A stretch of 64,000 bases of DNA from Notoacmeibacter sp. (GTDB lineage: Bacteria; Pseudomonadota; Alphaproteobacteria; Rhizobiales; Rhizobiaceae). The stretch covers positions 27,789 through 91,788 of the forward strand of contig JAIOIW010000011.1 in assembly GCA_019912385.1 (NCBI GenBank), written 5' to 3'. The number at the start of each line of letters is the position of its first letter. Position 1 is the first letter of the stretch. A program made the translations under genes and the position numbers. Shown piece after piece: positions 1-9,205 of the stretch. The notes under the pieces were generated by a model that was given only the letters and a program-made list of their open reading frames with translations, did not search any database and was not told where the DNA came from.

Positions 1-2
1 AC

Positions 3-1208
3 GAGGGAAGCTGGCCGCGCCGCGCCGAACCCGACCGGTTCATGTCGCGGCTGATGAAGACATCGATGGATCTCGAGCCGCCGGAACGCCGGATCGGCCA
101 GGCGGCGCACGATTTCGAGATGGCGATGGGCACGCCGCGCGTTATCCTCACGCGTTCGGTGCGCGCGGAGAACGCGCCGGCCGTGGCGTCGCGATGGTTG
201 CAGCGCCTGACGACATTTGCCGGCAAAGAGACATCGGACGCGATGCGCCTGCGGGGCCGCCGGTATATCGCCTGGGCCAATCGACTTGACGTGGCCGAGC
301 GGGTGGATTTCGCGGCGCGGCCACGGCCGAAACCCGCTCCCGACTTGCGTCCACGGCACTTCTCGGTGACCGAGATCGAAACGCTGCGCCGCGATCCCTA
401 TGCCCTCCATGCCCGCCGCATCCTGCATCTGGAACCGCTCGAGGAGCTGCTTCGCGATCCCGGTGCCGCCGAGCGCGGCAACCTGTTCCATGACATCCTG
501 CACCGCTTCACCCTCGAGGTCGGCGATCCGCGGGCGCATGATGCCGCAACAGTGCTGATGTCGATCGGCCGGGACTGTTTCGATGGCCTGGGCCTGCCCG
601 GCGATGTCGAGGCGGTATGGTGGCCGCGCTTTGTCGCCATGGCGCCGCATATCCTGGAGTGGGAGCGCGCGCGCGCCGAACCCGGCCTGTTGCGTCACGC
701 CGAGATCAGGGCGGAGAGAACCGAGATCGCCCTGACAGGTGTCACGCTGTCGGGGCGCGCCGACCGCATCGACCGGCACGCCGGGGGCCGGATCGACATC
801 CTCGACTACAAGACGGGCTCCACGCCGTCGCTGAAGCAGGCGCGCACCCTGCTGTCGCCGCAACTGGCGCTGGAGGGCGCCCTGGCCGCGCGCGGTGCAT
901 TCAAGGCGCTCGGTGGCGCCGCCGAACCGGAAGGCCTGGCCTATGTCCGGCTCAAGCCCGACGGTACGGTTCTCACCCAGTCGATCCTCGACGACAGGGG
1001 CAAGCAGGTCGTTTCGGCTCCGGAACTGTCCAGCAAGGCGTGGGAGAAACTCGGCGAACTGATCGCCTTCTTCCAGTCGCCTGACACCGGCTACGTCTCC
1101 CGTCTTCTGCCCTTCAAGGAGGGTGATACCGAGGGACCCTACGATCATCTGGCCCGCGTGCTGGAGTGGTCGTCGGGTAGCGACGCCGACGCGGAGACGG
1201 GCGAATGA
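3..1208 (+). CDS. addB: AddB, double-strand break repair helicase/nuclease subunit (3' part)
   Basis: C-terminal about 400 residues of AddB, the partner of AddA in the RecBCD-like complex that resects double-strand breaks. The reading frame is open to the left edge of the window, so the true start lies outside it. The C-terminal RecB-type nuclease domain is visible: ADRIDRH followed by ILDYKTGS near residue 255 of the visible part, the acidic/DYK motif that binds the catalytic metal. The last four bases overlap the addA start (ATGA), so the two subunits are translationally coupled. Identification rests on the nuclease motif plus the adjoining addA. Confidence 0.93.
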   Translation, partial: EGSWPRRAEPDRFMSRLMKTSMDLEPPERRIGQAAHDFEMAMGTPRVILTRSVRAENAPAVASRWLQRLTTFAGKETSDAMRLRGRRYIAWANRLDVAERVDFAARPRPKPAPDLRPRHFSVTEIETLRRDPYALHARRILHLEPLEELLRDPGAAERGNLFHDILHRFTLEVGDPRAHDAATVLMSIGRDCFDGLGLPGDVEAVWWPRFVAMAPHILEWERARAEPGLLRHAEIRAERTEIALTGVTLSGRADRIDRHAGGRIDILDYKTGSTPSLKQARTLLSPQLALEGALAARGAFKALGGAAEPEGLAYVRLKPDGTVLTQSILDDRGKQVVSAPELSSKAWEKLGELIAFFQSPDTGYVSRLLPFKEGDTEGPYDHLARVLEWSSGSDADAETGE

Positions 1209-4200
1209 GCGTCCGCCGGATCCCCTCCGACACGATCGAGCGCCAGCGCCGCGCCGCGGACCCCGGCGTTTCCGCCTGGGTGGCCGCCAATGCCGGCGCG
1301 GGCAAGACCCATGTGCTGGCAAGCCGGGTGATCCGGCTCCTGCTCGACGGCACCGATCCGCAGAAGATCCTTTGCCTCACCTACACCAAGGCGGCAGCGG
1401 CTAACATGGCCAACCGCGTCTTCGATACGCTCGGCGAATGGACCATGCTTGACGATGCAACATTGTCGGCAAGGATCGCCGCGGTGGAAGGCGTCGAGCC
1501 GGATGCAGGGAAGCTCGCCCGCGCCCGCCGCCTGTTCGCCCGCGCGCTGGAAACGCCGGGCGGCCTGAAAATCCAGACCATCCACGCCTTCTGCGAGGCA
1601 ATTTTGCACCAGTTCCCGCTTGAGGCTAACATCGCCGGTCATTTCGAGCTGCTCGACGGCCGTATGGAGGAGGCGCTGGTCGCCGAGGCTCGCCGCGAGC
1701 TGCTGACCGGTGCGGTGCACGACGACAGCGGCGCGCTGGGCGTAGCCTTCGGCGCGGTTCTGGCGGCGGGCGGCGAAAGCGGCCTTGACCGGCTGCTGGG
1801 TGAAATCGTGCAGAAGCGCGACGGCCTGCGCGCCTTCATCGACCAGTGCGGCGGCGCGGAAGGTTGCCATGACGCGTTGCGCGAGGAGTTCGATTTTGCC
1901 GAAGGCGCGACGGCGGAAGAGATCGCGGCGGCGGCCTGGCCGCTTCCCGGCTGCAATCCGGCCTACCTGAAGAAGATCGATGCGTGGGCTTTCGAGAACG
2001 GCGCCAAGCGGGCAAGGGAATCGTTTACCTACGCCGCCGTATTGGCCTGCGCCGAGACTGATCCTTTGGCGCGGCTGGAGAAGGCGGCGGCAGCGCTGCT
2101 GAAGTCCGACGGCGATGTCTACAATACCGATAAGCTGTTCACCAAGTCGATGCGGACTGCGTTCCCGGACCTGGCCGAGCGCTACGTCAAGGCGGCTGAA
2201 GCGGCGCATGCGGCGAAGGACCGCATCGCCCTGCTCGCCATGCTGGAAGCGACGCGGGCGGCGCTGACCGTCGCCGACCAGCTGATCGGCCGCTACGAGG
2301 CGCTCAAGCGCGGCCGGGGTTTCCTCGATTTCAACGACCTGATCATGCGCACCGCGCATCTGCTGCGCCGCGCCGATGCCGGGCCCTGGGTCCAGTACAA
2401 GCTCGACCGTGGCATCGACCACATCCTGCTCGACGAGGCGCAGGACACCAGCCCGCAGCAATGGGACGTGATCCGATCGATGACGTCGGAGTTCTTCACC
2501 GGCGAGGGCGCGCGCGCCAACATCCTGCGCACCATCTTTGCCGTCGGCGACGAGAAACAGTCGATCTATTCCTTTCAGGGCGCCGAGCCGAAAGCCTTTG
2601 CCGAAATGCGGCATGATTTTTCCGCCCGCGCCAGGGACGCCCGCAAGGGGTTCCGCCCCGAGCGCCTGCCCTATTCGTTCCGCTCCACGCCGGATGTGCT
2701 TTCGGCGGTCGACCTGGTGTTCAAGGCTACGCATGCGCGCAAGGGCCTTACCGGCGATCCGGAGGAAATCGAGCACCTCGCGATTCGGTCGTCGGACCCC
2801 GGCTATGTGGAACTGTGGCCCTCGGTCGGCGCCGAGGCCGTCGAGGAGCCGGAAGACTGGCGCGAGGGGGTCGACCACGCTTCGGCGCCGGCGGTCCGCC
2901 TTGCCGAACACATCGCGCTCACCGTCAAGGGGTGGATTGCCTCGGGTGAGATCATAGAGGGCAGGGGCGCCCGTGTCGGACCCGGCGACATCATGGTGCT
3001 GGTGCGCAAGCGCGACCGTTTCATCCATGCCCTGTCACGGCGCCTGAAGGAACTGGACATCCCTGTCGCCGGCGCGGACCGGTTGAGCCTGCCGGGCCAC
3101 ATCGCGGTCAAGGACCTGGCAGCGATCGGCCGCTTCGCGCTTCAGCCGCATGACGACCTGTCGCTGGCCGCACTGCTCAAGAGCCCGGTCTTCGGCTACG
3201 ACGACGACGACCTGATCGCGCTTTCCGCCGGCCGTCCGCACAGTCAGTCCCTCTGGTCGCGGCTGCGCGCCCGCGCCGATCATGACGAGCGCTGCCAACA
3301 TGCGGTACGCCAACTCGCGGCCTGGCGAAATGAAGCCGGCTATAAGCCTGCCGTCGATTTCTACGCCACCGTGCTCGGCCGCGACGGTGTGCGGCGCGCG
3401 ATGATGGCGCGGCTCGGACCCGAAGCCGGCGAGATCATCGACGAATTCATGAATTTCGTCCTCGCCCAGGAGCGCACGGGAGCCGGCGACCTGGAGAGCT
3501 TTCTCGCTATTCTTTCGGCCGGCGGGCCGGAAATCAAGCGCGAGATGGACCAGATCCGCGACGAGGTGCGGATCATGACCGTCCATGCCGCCAAGGGCCT
3601 CGAGGCTCCCATCGTCTTCCTTGTCGACAGCGGTTCGGAGCCCTTCAATACCGCCCACCGTCCGCATCTGGTCGCCTACCCGCCGCAAACCGGTGCCTGG
3701 GAGGGGAAAGGCTGGCTGTGGCGCGCGGGGGCGGCCTTGAAGAACACGGTTCTCGGTGCGCTCGACCAGGAATTCGCGGAACGTGCGGAGGAGGAATACC
3801 GCCGGTTGCTCTATGTCGGCATGACGCGCGCGGAGGACCGGCTGATCGTATGCGGCTATCACGGGACGCGCGGGCCGAACGGGTTGACCTGGCACCGCCT
3901 GGTGCGCGAGGGCCTCGAACGGTCGGAGGCGACCGTGACCTTCGACAACGCGATTATCGGGGTCGAGGCCCTGCGCTATCGCATCACGCAAGGCGTGCCG
4001 GTCAAGGGAAAGGCCAAAGCGCAGGGCAAAACAGAGCCGGACCTGCCGTTGCCCTTCGACCCCGCCGTCAGGCTGGCGCCGCCTGCCGACATGCCACGCC
4101 CGCTGTCGCCCTCCGGGGCTGCGTTGCTGATCGAACCGGGCCCCGAGCGCGACACCTTGTCGCGATCACCGGTTTTCGACGGCACGCAGGAGCCGGGACT

Positions 4201-4720
4201 GGCGATCCGGCGCGGCCTGGCCGTGCACAAGATGCTGCAGATGCTGCCGGCGGTTCCGGCCGGGGAACGCGCGGCCGGCGCGCGCACGTGGCTCGAGCGC
4301 ACGGCCGCCGACTGGTCGCACGAGGAATGCGAAGAAGCCCTTGGCGCGGTATTCAGGATTCTCAGCGACCCGGACTTCGCACCGGTCTTCGCCGAAGGAT
4401 CGCGCGCGGAGGTTCCGGTCATGGGCACCATCGCGATCAAGGGGCGGGACCATCTGGTAAGCGGCGTGATCGACCGGTTGGCGGTCACCGGCAGCAACGT
4501 GCTCGTCGTCGATTACAAGACGAACCGCCCGCCGCCGCGCACGGCACAAGAGGTCCCGTCCGGCCATGTCGCGCAGATGGCGCTTTATCGCGAGTTGCTG
4601 CGGCCGCTCTATCCCCGACATTCGATTCGCTGCGCGCTGCTCTATACCGAAGCGGCCAGGCTCATCGTACTTGGCGAAGATGTGATGGCCGCCTCGCTTG
4701 CCCGACTCAGCCGAGCGTGA
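1205..4720 (+). CDS. addA: AddA, double-strand break repair helicase/nuclease subunit
   Basis: UvrD-like helicase with a C-terminal RecB-family nuclease, 1171 residues, the usual size in rhizobia. Walker A is AANAGAGKTHVL near residue 30, Walker B is LLDEAQDT near residue 405, the C-terminal helicase motif is LYVGMTRAEDRL near residue 870, and the nuclease motif is GVIDRL followed by VVDYKTNRPP near residue 1100. With AddB it unwinds and degrades DNA ends to load RecA. It starts inside the addB stop (4-bp overlap). The gap of 113 bp to trxA holds no other gene. Confidence 0.96.
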   Translation: MSVRRIPSDTIERQRRAADPGVSAWVAANAGAGKTHVLASRVIRLLLDGTDPQKILCLTYTKAAAANMANRVFDTLGEWTMLDDATLSARIAAVEGVEPDAGKLARARRLFARALETPGGLKIQTIHAFCEAILHQFPLEANIAGHFELLDGRMEEALVAEARRELLTGAVHDDSGALGVAFGAVLAAGGESGLDRLLGEIVQKRDGLRAFIDQCGGAEGCHDALREEFDFAEGATAEEIAAAAWPLPGCNPAYLKKIDAWAFENGAKRARESFTYAAVLACAETDPLARLEKAAAALLKSDGDVYNTDKLFTKSMRTAFPDLAERYVKAAEAAHAAKDRIALLAMLEATRAALTVADQLIGRYEALKRGRGFLDFNDLIMRTAHLLRRADAGPWVQYKLDRGIDHILLDEAQDTSPQQWDVIRSMTSEFFTGEGARANILRTIFAVGDEKQSIYSFQGAEPKAFAEMRHDFSARARDARKGFRPERLPYSFRSTPDVLSAVDLVFKATHARKGLTGDPEEIEHLAIRSSDPGYVELWPSVGAEAVEEPEDWREGVDHASAPAVRLAEHIALTVKGWIASGEIIEGRGARVGPGDIMVLVRKRDRFIHALSRRLKELDIPVAGADRLSLPGHIAVKDLAAIGRFALQPHDDLSLAALLKSPVFGYDDDDLIALSAGRPHSQSLWSRLRARADHDERCQHAVRQLAAWRNEAGYKPAVDFYATVLGRDGVRRAMMARLGPEAGEIIDEFMNFVLAQERTGAGDLESFLAILSAGGPEIKREMDQIRDEVRIMTVHAAKGLEAPIVFLVDSGSEPFNTAHRPHLVAYPPQTGAWEGKGWLWRAGAALKNTVLGALDQEFAERAEEEYRRLLYVGMTRAEDRLIVCGYHGTRGPNGLTWHRLVREGLERSEATVTFDNAIIGVEALRYRITQGVPVKGKAKAQGKTEPDLPLPFDPAVRLAPPADMPRPLSPSGAALLIEPGPERDTLSRSPVFDGTQEPGLAIRRGLAVHKMLQMLPAVPAGERAAGARTWLERTAADWSHEECEEALGAVFRILSDPDFAPVFAEGSRAEVPVMGTIAIKGRDHLVSGVIDRLAVTGSNVLVVDYKTNRPPPRTAQEVPSGHVAQMALYRELLRPLYPRHSIRCALLYTEAARLIVLGEDVMAASLARLSRA

Positions 4721-4833
4721 GAAAAGATGCACATGGCGCACCGGCCACCGGGCCGTCGCGGAATCACAGCAACACTTGATCATTCGTTCATTCGAACCCA
4801 CATTGAAGCCGACAATCATTCAAGGAGAGCCAG

Positions 4834-5157
4834 ATGGCGACGGTAAAAGTCGATAAATCCAATTTCCAGTCCAACGTGCTTGAGTCGGCCGAGCCGGTCG
4901 TCGTCGATTTCTGGGCGGAATGGTGCGGTCCCTGCAAGATGATCGCGCCCGCACTTGAGGAAATTGCCACCGAGATGGGCGGCAAGGTCAAGATCGCCAA
5001 GCTCAACATCGACGAAAACCCGGAACTGGCGGCCCAGTTCGGCGTCCGCTCGATTCCCACGCTGATGCTGTTCAAGGGCGGCGAAGTGGCCGACATGAAG
5101 GTCGGCGCGGCGCCCAAGACCGCGCTTTCAAGCTGGATCAGCGGCAACGTCGCCTGA
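4834..5157 (+). CDS. trxA: Thioredoxin 1
   Basis: Cytoplasmic thioredoxin of 107 residues, the standard length, with the redox-active WCGPCK motif at about residues 29-34 and the cis-proline in RSIPTLM near residue 72. It reduces protein disulfides using thioredoxin reductase, which is not in the window. The start ATG follows AAGGAGA at good spacing. It lies 113 bp after addA and ends in a strong intrinsic terminator. From memory of other rhizobia trxA is followed by folC; here the terminator and unrelated sugar genes follow, so the usual neighbourhood is broken on this side. Confidence 0.97.
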   Translation: MATVKVDKSNFQSNVLESAEPVVVDFWAEWCGPCKMIAPALEEIATEMGGKVKIAKLNIDENPELAAQFGVRSIPTLMLFKGGEVADMKVGAAPKTALSSWISGNVA

Positions 5158-5183
5158 TTCCGTTAGGGTCACATCCAAACAAG

Positions 5184-5210
5184 AAACCCGGCCGAGCGCC
5201 GGGTTTTTGT
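5184..5210 (+). terminator. Intrinsic terminator of trxA
   Basis: Perfect 9-bp stem, AAACCCGGC at 5184-5192 and GCCGGGTTT at 5198-5206, with a 5-nt loop and a run of five T at 5204-5208, 26 bp after the trxA stop. It probably ends the addB-addA-trxA transcript. The lyxose isomerase gene stops at 5234 on the other strand, so the element may serve both directions. Confidence 0.9.
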
Positions 5211-5233
5211 TGTCCGGATACGATCGGGCGCGA

Positions 5234-5920
5234 TCAACCGAGCCAGGCCGGATAATCCGAGACCAGCAGGTGGTCTGGTTCGCAATCTTCCGTAATCGTT
5301 GAAAACCGGTCGAGCGGTTCGGCGAAAATGTTGTCGGTCAGGTCGTCATTGACGGTGGAAACCTCGCCGATCAGCACCTCGGATTTCTCCGCCCAGAAGG
5401 CATGCCAGACGCCGGGCATCAGCGTCACGCTCTCGCCGGGCATCAGCGCCAGGACGTCGCCGGGTCCGAAAGACCGCATCACGCCGTCGCAGGGAACCGA
5501 AACCCGTGCCTCGCGGTCGATCGAACCGTCCGCAGCGGAGGCGAAGAGCTTGATTGTGAGCCGGCCGCCGCCGCGATTGATGATATCCTCCGCCTTGATC
5601 ACGTGACGGTGCAAGGGCGAGAGCTGTTCCACCCGCGAGATCATGATCTTTTCGGCGTAGAGCATGCCGCGTCCCGCCGCGAGATCGGCTGGCCGGCCGT
5701 TGCGAACGGTGAACAGGAACAGCCCGGTTTGCGCGAAGTGTCCCTTGCCGTAATCGGTGATGTCCCAGCCGAGCCGTCCCTCGACGATACCGCCGATGTC
5801 GCCGCGCCGTGCTTGCATTTCGGCGGGCGTCCAGTAGGCAAAGGGCGGCAGGATGTAGCCGTGCGAGCGGATGAAGGTATCCGCTCGTGCCATGATCTCG
5901 TTGACCTCGGACCGCCTCAC
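5234..5920 (-). CDS. D-lyxose/D-mannose isomerase family protein (cupin)
   Basis: 228-residue cupin of the D-lyxose ketol-isomerase family (EC 5.3.1.15 type), which interconverts D-lyxose/D-xylulose and D-mannose/D-fructose with a divalent metal. The metal ligands are visible in LHRHVIKAEDI near residue 112 and in GVWHAFWAEKSEVLIGE near residue 180. The GTG start at 5920 overlaps the frcA stop (GTGA) and gives the family-like N-terminus VRRSEVNEI; the ATG at 5893 would cut this off. As last gene of the frcBCA operon it would turn imported mannose into fructose for the kinase encoded nearby. The sugar assignment is inferred from family and context. Confidence 0.85.
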   Translation of the reverse strand: MRRSEVNEIMARADTFIRSHGYILPPFAYWTPAEMQARRGDIGGIVEGRLGWDITDYGKGHFAQTGLFLFTVRNGRPADLAAGRGMLYAEKIMISRVEQLSPLHRHVIKAEDIINRGGGRLTIKLFASAADGSIDREARVSVPCDGVMRSFGPGDVLALMPGESVTLMPGVWHAFWAEKSEVLIGEVSTVNDDLTDNIFAEPLDRFSTITEDCEPDHLLVSDYPAWLG

Positions 5921-6693
5921 GCCGCCACGGCCTCCGCCGGCGGTTCCTTGGCGCCGGTCATGAAGGCTACCGCGTCGGACATCGTGTAGTCCCTGGGGTC
6001 GATCACGCACAGGCGCCTGCCGAGGCGGTGGACATGGATGCGGTCGGCGACCTCGAAGACATGCGGCATGTTGTGCGAGATCAGGATGATCGGGATGCCG
6101 CGCGATTTCACGTCCAGGATCAGCTCCAGCACGCGGCGCGATTCCTTGACGCCGAGCGCCGCGGTGGGCTCGTCGAGGATGATCACCTTCGACCCGAACG
6201 CCGCCGCGCGCGCCACCGCCACGCCCTGGCGCTGCCCGCCGGACAGGGTTTCCACCGCCTGGCGGATATTCTGGATCGTCATCAGCCCGAGCTCGTTGAG
6301 TTTCTCGCGGGCGAAGCGTTCCATGGCCGGCCGGTCGAGCTGGCGCAGGTACTTGCCCGCGAAGCCCGGTTTGCGCAGTTCGCGGCCCATGAACATGTTG
6401 TCCGAGATCGACAGCGCCGGCGACATGGCGAGTTGCTGATAGACCGTCTCGATCCCGTGCTCGCGCGCTTCCAGCGGCGAATCGAACTGGACTTTCCTTC
6501 CTTCCAGATAGACCTCGCCCTCGTCGGGAACGACAGCGCCGGACACCGCCTTGATCAGGGTGGACTTGCCGGCGCCGTTGTCGCCGATCACCGCCAGGAT
6601 CTCGCCCGGAAAAAGCTCGAAGTCGCAATTGTCCAGCGCGGTCACGCGGCCGTAGCGCTTGACCAGGTTCTTGCCTTGCAGGATGGGTTCCAT
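5917..6693 (-). CDS. frcA: Sugar ABC transporter ATP-binding protein, FrcA type
   Basis: 258-residue ATPase of a ribose/fructose-class (CUT2) importer. Walker A is GDNGAGKST near residue 38, the signature is ETLSGGQRQGV near residue 147, Walker B is VIILDEPTAALG near residue 170 and the switch histidine is in LISHNMP. A single nucleotide-binding domain of this length, not the duplicated RbsA/XylG form, is characteristic of FrcA of Sinorhizobium meliloti. The ATG overlaps the frcC stop by one base (TGATG) and the stop overlaps the isomerase GTG start, so translation is coupled throughout. Confidence 0.92.
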   Translation of the reverse strand: MEPILQGKNLVKRYGRVTALDNCDFELFPGEILAVIGDNGAGKSTLIKAVSGAVVPDEGEVYLEGRKVQFDSPLEAREHGIETVYQQLAMSPALSISDNMFMGRELRKPGFAGKYLRQLDRPAMERFAREKLNELGLMTIQNIRQAVETLSGGQRQGVAVARAAAFGSKVIILDEPTAALGVKESRRVLELILDVKSRGIPIILISHNMPHVFEVADRIHVHRLGRRLCVIDPRDYTMSDAVAFMTGAKEPPAEAVAA

Positions 6694-7766
6694 CACACCG
6701 ACACCTTTCTGATCCACTGGTCCACGGCAACAGCGCCGATGATGAGCGCGCCGATAAGCAGGAATGTCCACTGCGCGTCGGCGCCGAGAAGACGCAGTCC
6801 GAGCGTGAACACGCCGACGATAAGGGCACCGAACAGGGAACCCAGGATCGAGCCGCGGCCGCCGAACAGGGAGATGCCTCCGATCACCACGGCGGTGATC
6901 GATTCGATGTTCGCGAGCTGCCCGGAGGTCGGCGAGACCGATCCGATACGCCCGATCAGGGCCCAGCCGGCAAAGGCGCAGATGAGCCCGGAGAGCATGT
7001 AGACGGAGATGAGCACCCGGTCGGTCTGCACGCCGGAAAGCTCGGCGGCTTCCTTGTCGTCGCCCACGGCATAGACATGGCGGCCCCAGGACGTGTGGCG
7101 CAGCGCGTAGGCCAGCACCAGAACCAGGGCAACCATGAAGATGACGCCGACGGTGAAGACCGCGCCGCCGATGGTGAACTTGGTGGCGAAGAGATGGAGA
7201 AGCGGCGCCTCGGCTGCAATGTCCTGCGCGCGGATCGTCTCGTTGGCGGAATAGAGGAAATTCGCCGCCAGAACGATCTGCCACATGCCGAGTGTCACGA
7301 TGAAGGGCGGCAGCTTGACCTTGGCCACGAGAAAGCCGTTGACGTAGCCGCAAAGCGTGCCGCAGGCGAGGCCGCACAGGATCGCGACCGGAACCGGTAT
7401 GCCGTAGCGGAACACGAACTGGCCCATGACAACCGAACTCAACACCATGATCGCGCCGACGGACAGGTCGATGCCCGCCGTCAGGATCACGACGCTTTGC
7501 GCCGCGGCGACGATGCCCACGATCTGCACTTGCTGCAGGATCAGCGTCAGCGCGAAGGGCGAGAAGAATTTCGAGCCGAGAAGCAGCCCGAAAATCAGGA
7601 TCGACAGCAGCAGCACGATCAGCGGCACGAGCGAGGGATTCATGTGCAGCGCATGCTGCATCCTGTGGACGTAACCCGTGCGGTGATCTTCGAACTCGGC
7701 CACGGTCTGGGTAGCCTGGGACAGCGCGGACTCGAAGTCCTGCCCTTTCGAGACAGTCTCTGACAT
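6693..7766 (-). CDS. frcC: Sugar ABC transporter permease, FrcC type
   Basis: 357-residue inner-membrane permease of the RbsC/AraH family, with a soluble N-terminal stretch of about 45 residues and then roughly eight to ten hydrophobic helices. The conserved core reads TAGIDLSVGAIMVLSS, KLPPFIVTLGMW and VVIGGISLFGGRGS, matching my recollection of S. meliloti FrcC closely. It forms the channel of the FrcBCA importer for fructose, mannose and ribose. ATG at 7766 follows GGGAGG. It is separated from frcB by about 180 bp holding a strong GC-rich hairpin. Confidence 0.93.
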   Translation of the reverse strand: MSETVSKGQDFESALSQATQTVAEFEDHRTGYVHRMQHALHMNPSLVPLIVLLLSILIFGLLLGSKFFSPFALTLILQQVQIVGIVAAAQSVVILTAGIDLSVGAIMVLSSVVMGQFVFRYGIPVPVAILCGLACGTLCGYVNGFLVAKVKLPPFIVTLGMWQIVLAANFLYSANETIRAQDIAAEAPLLHLFATKFTIGGAVFTVGVIFMVALVLVLAYALRHTSWGRHVYAVGDDKEAAELSGVQTDRVLISVYMLSGLICAFAGWALIGRIGSVSPTSGQLANIESITAVVIGGISLFGGRGSILGSLFGALIVGVFTLGLRLLGADAQWTFLLIGALIIGAVAVDQWIRKVSV

Positions 7767-7819
7767 TGGGGCCTCCCCCGTTCGATTTGATTTCCACGTC
7801 TTGGCGCGTGTTGGAGCCG

Positions 7820-7835
7820 CCCATTTCCAAATGGG
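7820..7835 (-). repeat. Short inverted repeat in front of frcC
   Basis: CCCATTT and AAATGGG separated by two bases, in the frcB-frcC intercistronic space about 55 bp upstream of the frcC start. It may fold in the transcript or be a protein site; no function can be assigned. Confidence 0.4.
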
Positions 7836-7899
7836 AAACGGTTTTGACGATGAACGGCTTTGGCCAAGTATAGCCGTGCCTCTGCCTGCCGGTCCATGG

Positions 7900-7927
7900 G
7901 CGGAGGGGCGGCGTGCCGCCCCTCCGC
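7900..7927 (-). other. GC-rich intercistronic hairpin after frcB
   Basis: Perfect 13-bp inverted repeat (arms 7900-7912 and 7915-7927) with a 2-bp centre, beginning about 20 bp after the frcB stop. No U-run follows in the transcript direction, so it is more likely a 3'-end stabiliser or partial attenuator than a full terminator. It would leave frcB mRNA more abundant than frcCA, as is usual for binding-protein genes. Confidence 0.75.
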
Positions 7928-7948
7928 GCTTCTAAGCGGTTGCGGGGC

Positions 7949-8980
7949 CTAGCCCCAGCACAGGTCCATGCCTTCCTTGACGGAAATGGACTCGACGCCA
8001 TCGACGGGCAGGTCGGTCACCAGCGCTACGCCGGTATCGAAGAAGTCCTTGCCTTCCGTCGGCTGCGGCTTGGCGCCGTCCTTGGCGAACTGCGCGATCG
8101 CCTCGATCCCTTTGGACGCCATCAGCAGCGGATACTGTTGCGAGGTGGCGCCGATCACGCCGTCGGCGATGTTCTGGACGCCCGGGCACCCGCCGTCGAC
8201 CGAAACGATCAGCACGTCGTTTTCGCGGCCCAATGCCTTCAGCGCTTCATAGGCTCCGGCGGCGGCCGGCTCGTTGATCGTGTAGACGACATTGATCATC
8301 GGGTCGGTGGCAAGAAGGTTTTCCATCGCCCTGCGGCCGCCTTCCTGGTTGCCGGCGGTCACGTCGTTGCCGACGATGCGCGGATCGGTTTCGTCGCCCC
8401 ACTTGTTGGGATCGCCGAGATCGATGCCGAATCCCTGCAGGAAGCCCTGGTCGCGCAGGACGCCGACGGTGGGTTGGCTGACGGCAAGGTCGAGCATCGC
8501 GATCTTGGCGTCCTTGGCCGCGTCGCCCAGCTTGCCCACGGCCCACTGGCCGATCAGCACGCCGGCCTTGAAGTTGTCGGTCGCAAAGGTCGCGTCGGCG
8601 GCGTCGATCGGGTCGAGCGGGGTGTCGAGCGCGATGACCAGAAGCCCCGCATCGCGCGCCTGCCGTACGGACGAGACGATCGAGGAGGTGTCGGACGCGG
8701 TCAGCAGGATGCCCCTGGCGCCGTCGGCGATGCAGGTCTCGATCGCGGCCACCTGGGTTTCATGATCGCCGTCAACCTTGCCGGCGAAGCTCTTGAGTTG
8801 AATGCCCAGTTCCGCGGCCTTGGCTTCCGCGCCCTCCCTCATCTTGACGAAGAAGGGATTGGTATCGGTCTTGGTGATCAGGCAGGCACTGATGTCCGCG
8901 GCCGATGCCGGAGCGGCCGCCAGCGCGCCAAGGGCTGCGGCACCGAAAAGGGCGGATGTAAGGGTTGCGAGTTTTTCCAC
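7949..8980 (-). CDS. frcB: Sugar ABC transporter periplasmic binding protein, FrcB type
   Basis: 343-residue type I periplasmic binding protein (ribose-binding class). The GTG start at 8980 lies 6 bases after GGGAGG and gives a clean signal peptide of about 27 residues ending ASA before [17 protein letters not shown]. The open frame extends 43 codons further upstream, but that stretch is arginine-rich and has no signal-like features. It is the first gene of frcB-frcC-frcA-isomerase, so it captures the sugar for the FrcCA permease. Fructose/mannose/ribose specificity is inferred from the linked genes. Confidence 0.92.
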   Translation of the reverse strand: MEKLATLTSALFGAAALGALAAAPASAADISACLITKTDTNPFFVKMREGAEAKAAELGIQLKSFAGKVDGDHETQVAAIETCIADGARGILLTASDTSSIVSSVRQARDAGLLVIALDTPLDPIDAADATFATDNFKAGVLIGQWAVGKLGDAAKDAKIAMLDLAVSQPTVGVLRDQGFLQGFGIDLGDPNKWGDETDPRIVGNDVTAGNQEGGRRAMENLLATDPMINVVYTINEPAAAGAYEALKALGRENDVLIVSVDGGCPGVQNIADGVIGATSQQYPLLMASKGIEAIAQFAKDGAKPQPTEGKDFFDTGVALVTDLPVDGVESISVKEGMDLCWG

Positions 8981-9091
8981 GATAGTCCTCCCAGACAAAT
9001 GAAACTCCCGACGATGCAACGCGCGTCGCCTCAACGATCCGGCGCGGATAACGAACGCCGATCGCATGAAAAGAACGCGAAACCCCGCCTG

Positions 9092-9128
9092 TGTCAATAG
9101 ATAAATCACTCTTATTTAATTATTGACA
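9092..9128. promoter_or_regulatory. Candidate FrcR operator: 15-bp inverted repeat in the divergent frc promoter region
   Basis: Arms 9092-9106 (TGTCAATAGATAAAT) and 9114-9128 (ATTTAATTATTGACA) match at 13 of 15 positions around a 7-bp centre. Each arm carries a TTGACA -35-like hexamer, one on each strand, so a repressor bound here could control both the leftward frcBCA operon and the rightward ROK-fucU-kinase operon. The AT-rich repeat stands out from the surrounding GC-rich DNA. The -10 elements are weak by eye. Confidence 0.65.
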
Positions 9129-9205
9129 ATACGGTGTCCTTTCCGCATGGTTCGTGTAAGGGAAAGAACCCGCCCGAAGACGGGCTATCCGGGAGGAAAA
9201 CGGGC

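Noticed and set aside
1145..3991. Two long open frames antisense to addA (627 and 318 codons)
   Set aside because: They are shadows of the high-GC addA codons, arginine/glycine/leucine-rich and without any domain; addA motifs are intact on the other strand.
5921..6829. Extension of the lyxose isomerase frame through frcA
   Set aside because: The upstream part overlaps frcA in another frame and has shadow composition; the coupled GTG at 5920 is the natural start.
9134..9205. GTG at 9134 as the ROK regulator start
   Set aside because: It lies immediately after the -35-like element and operator, lacks a ribosome-binding site and adds a family-untypical basic N-terminus; TTG 9206 has GGGAGG at good spacing.
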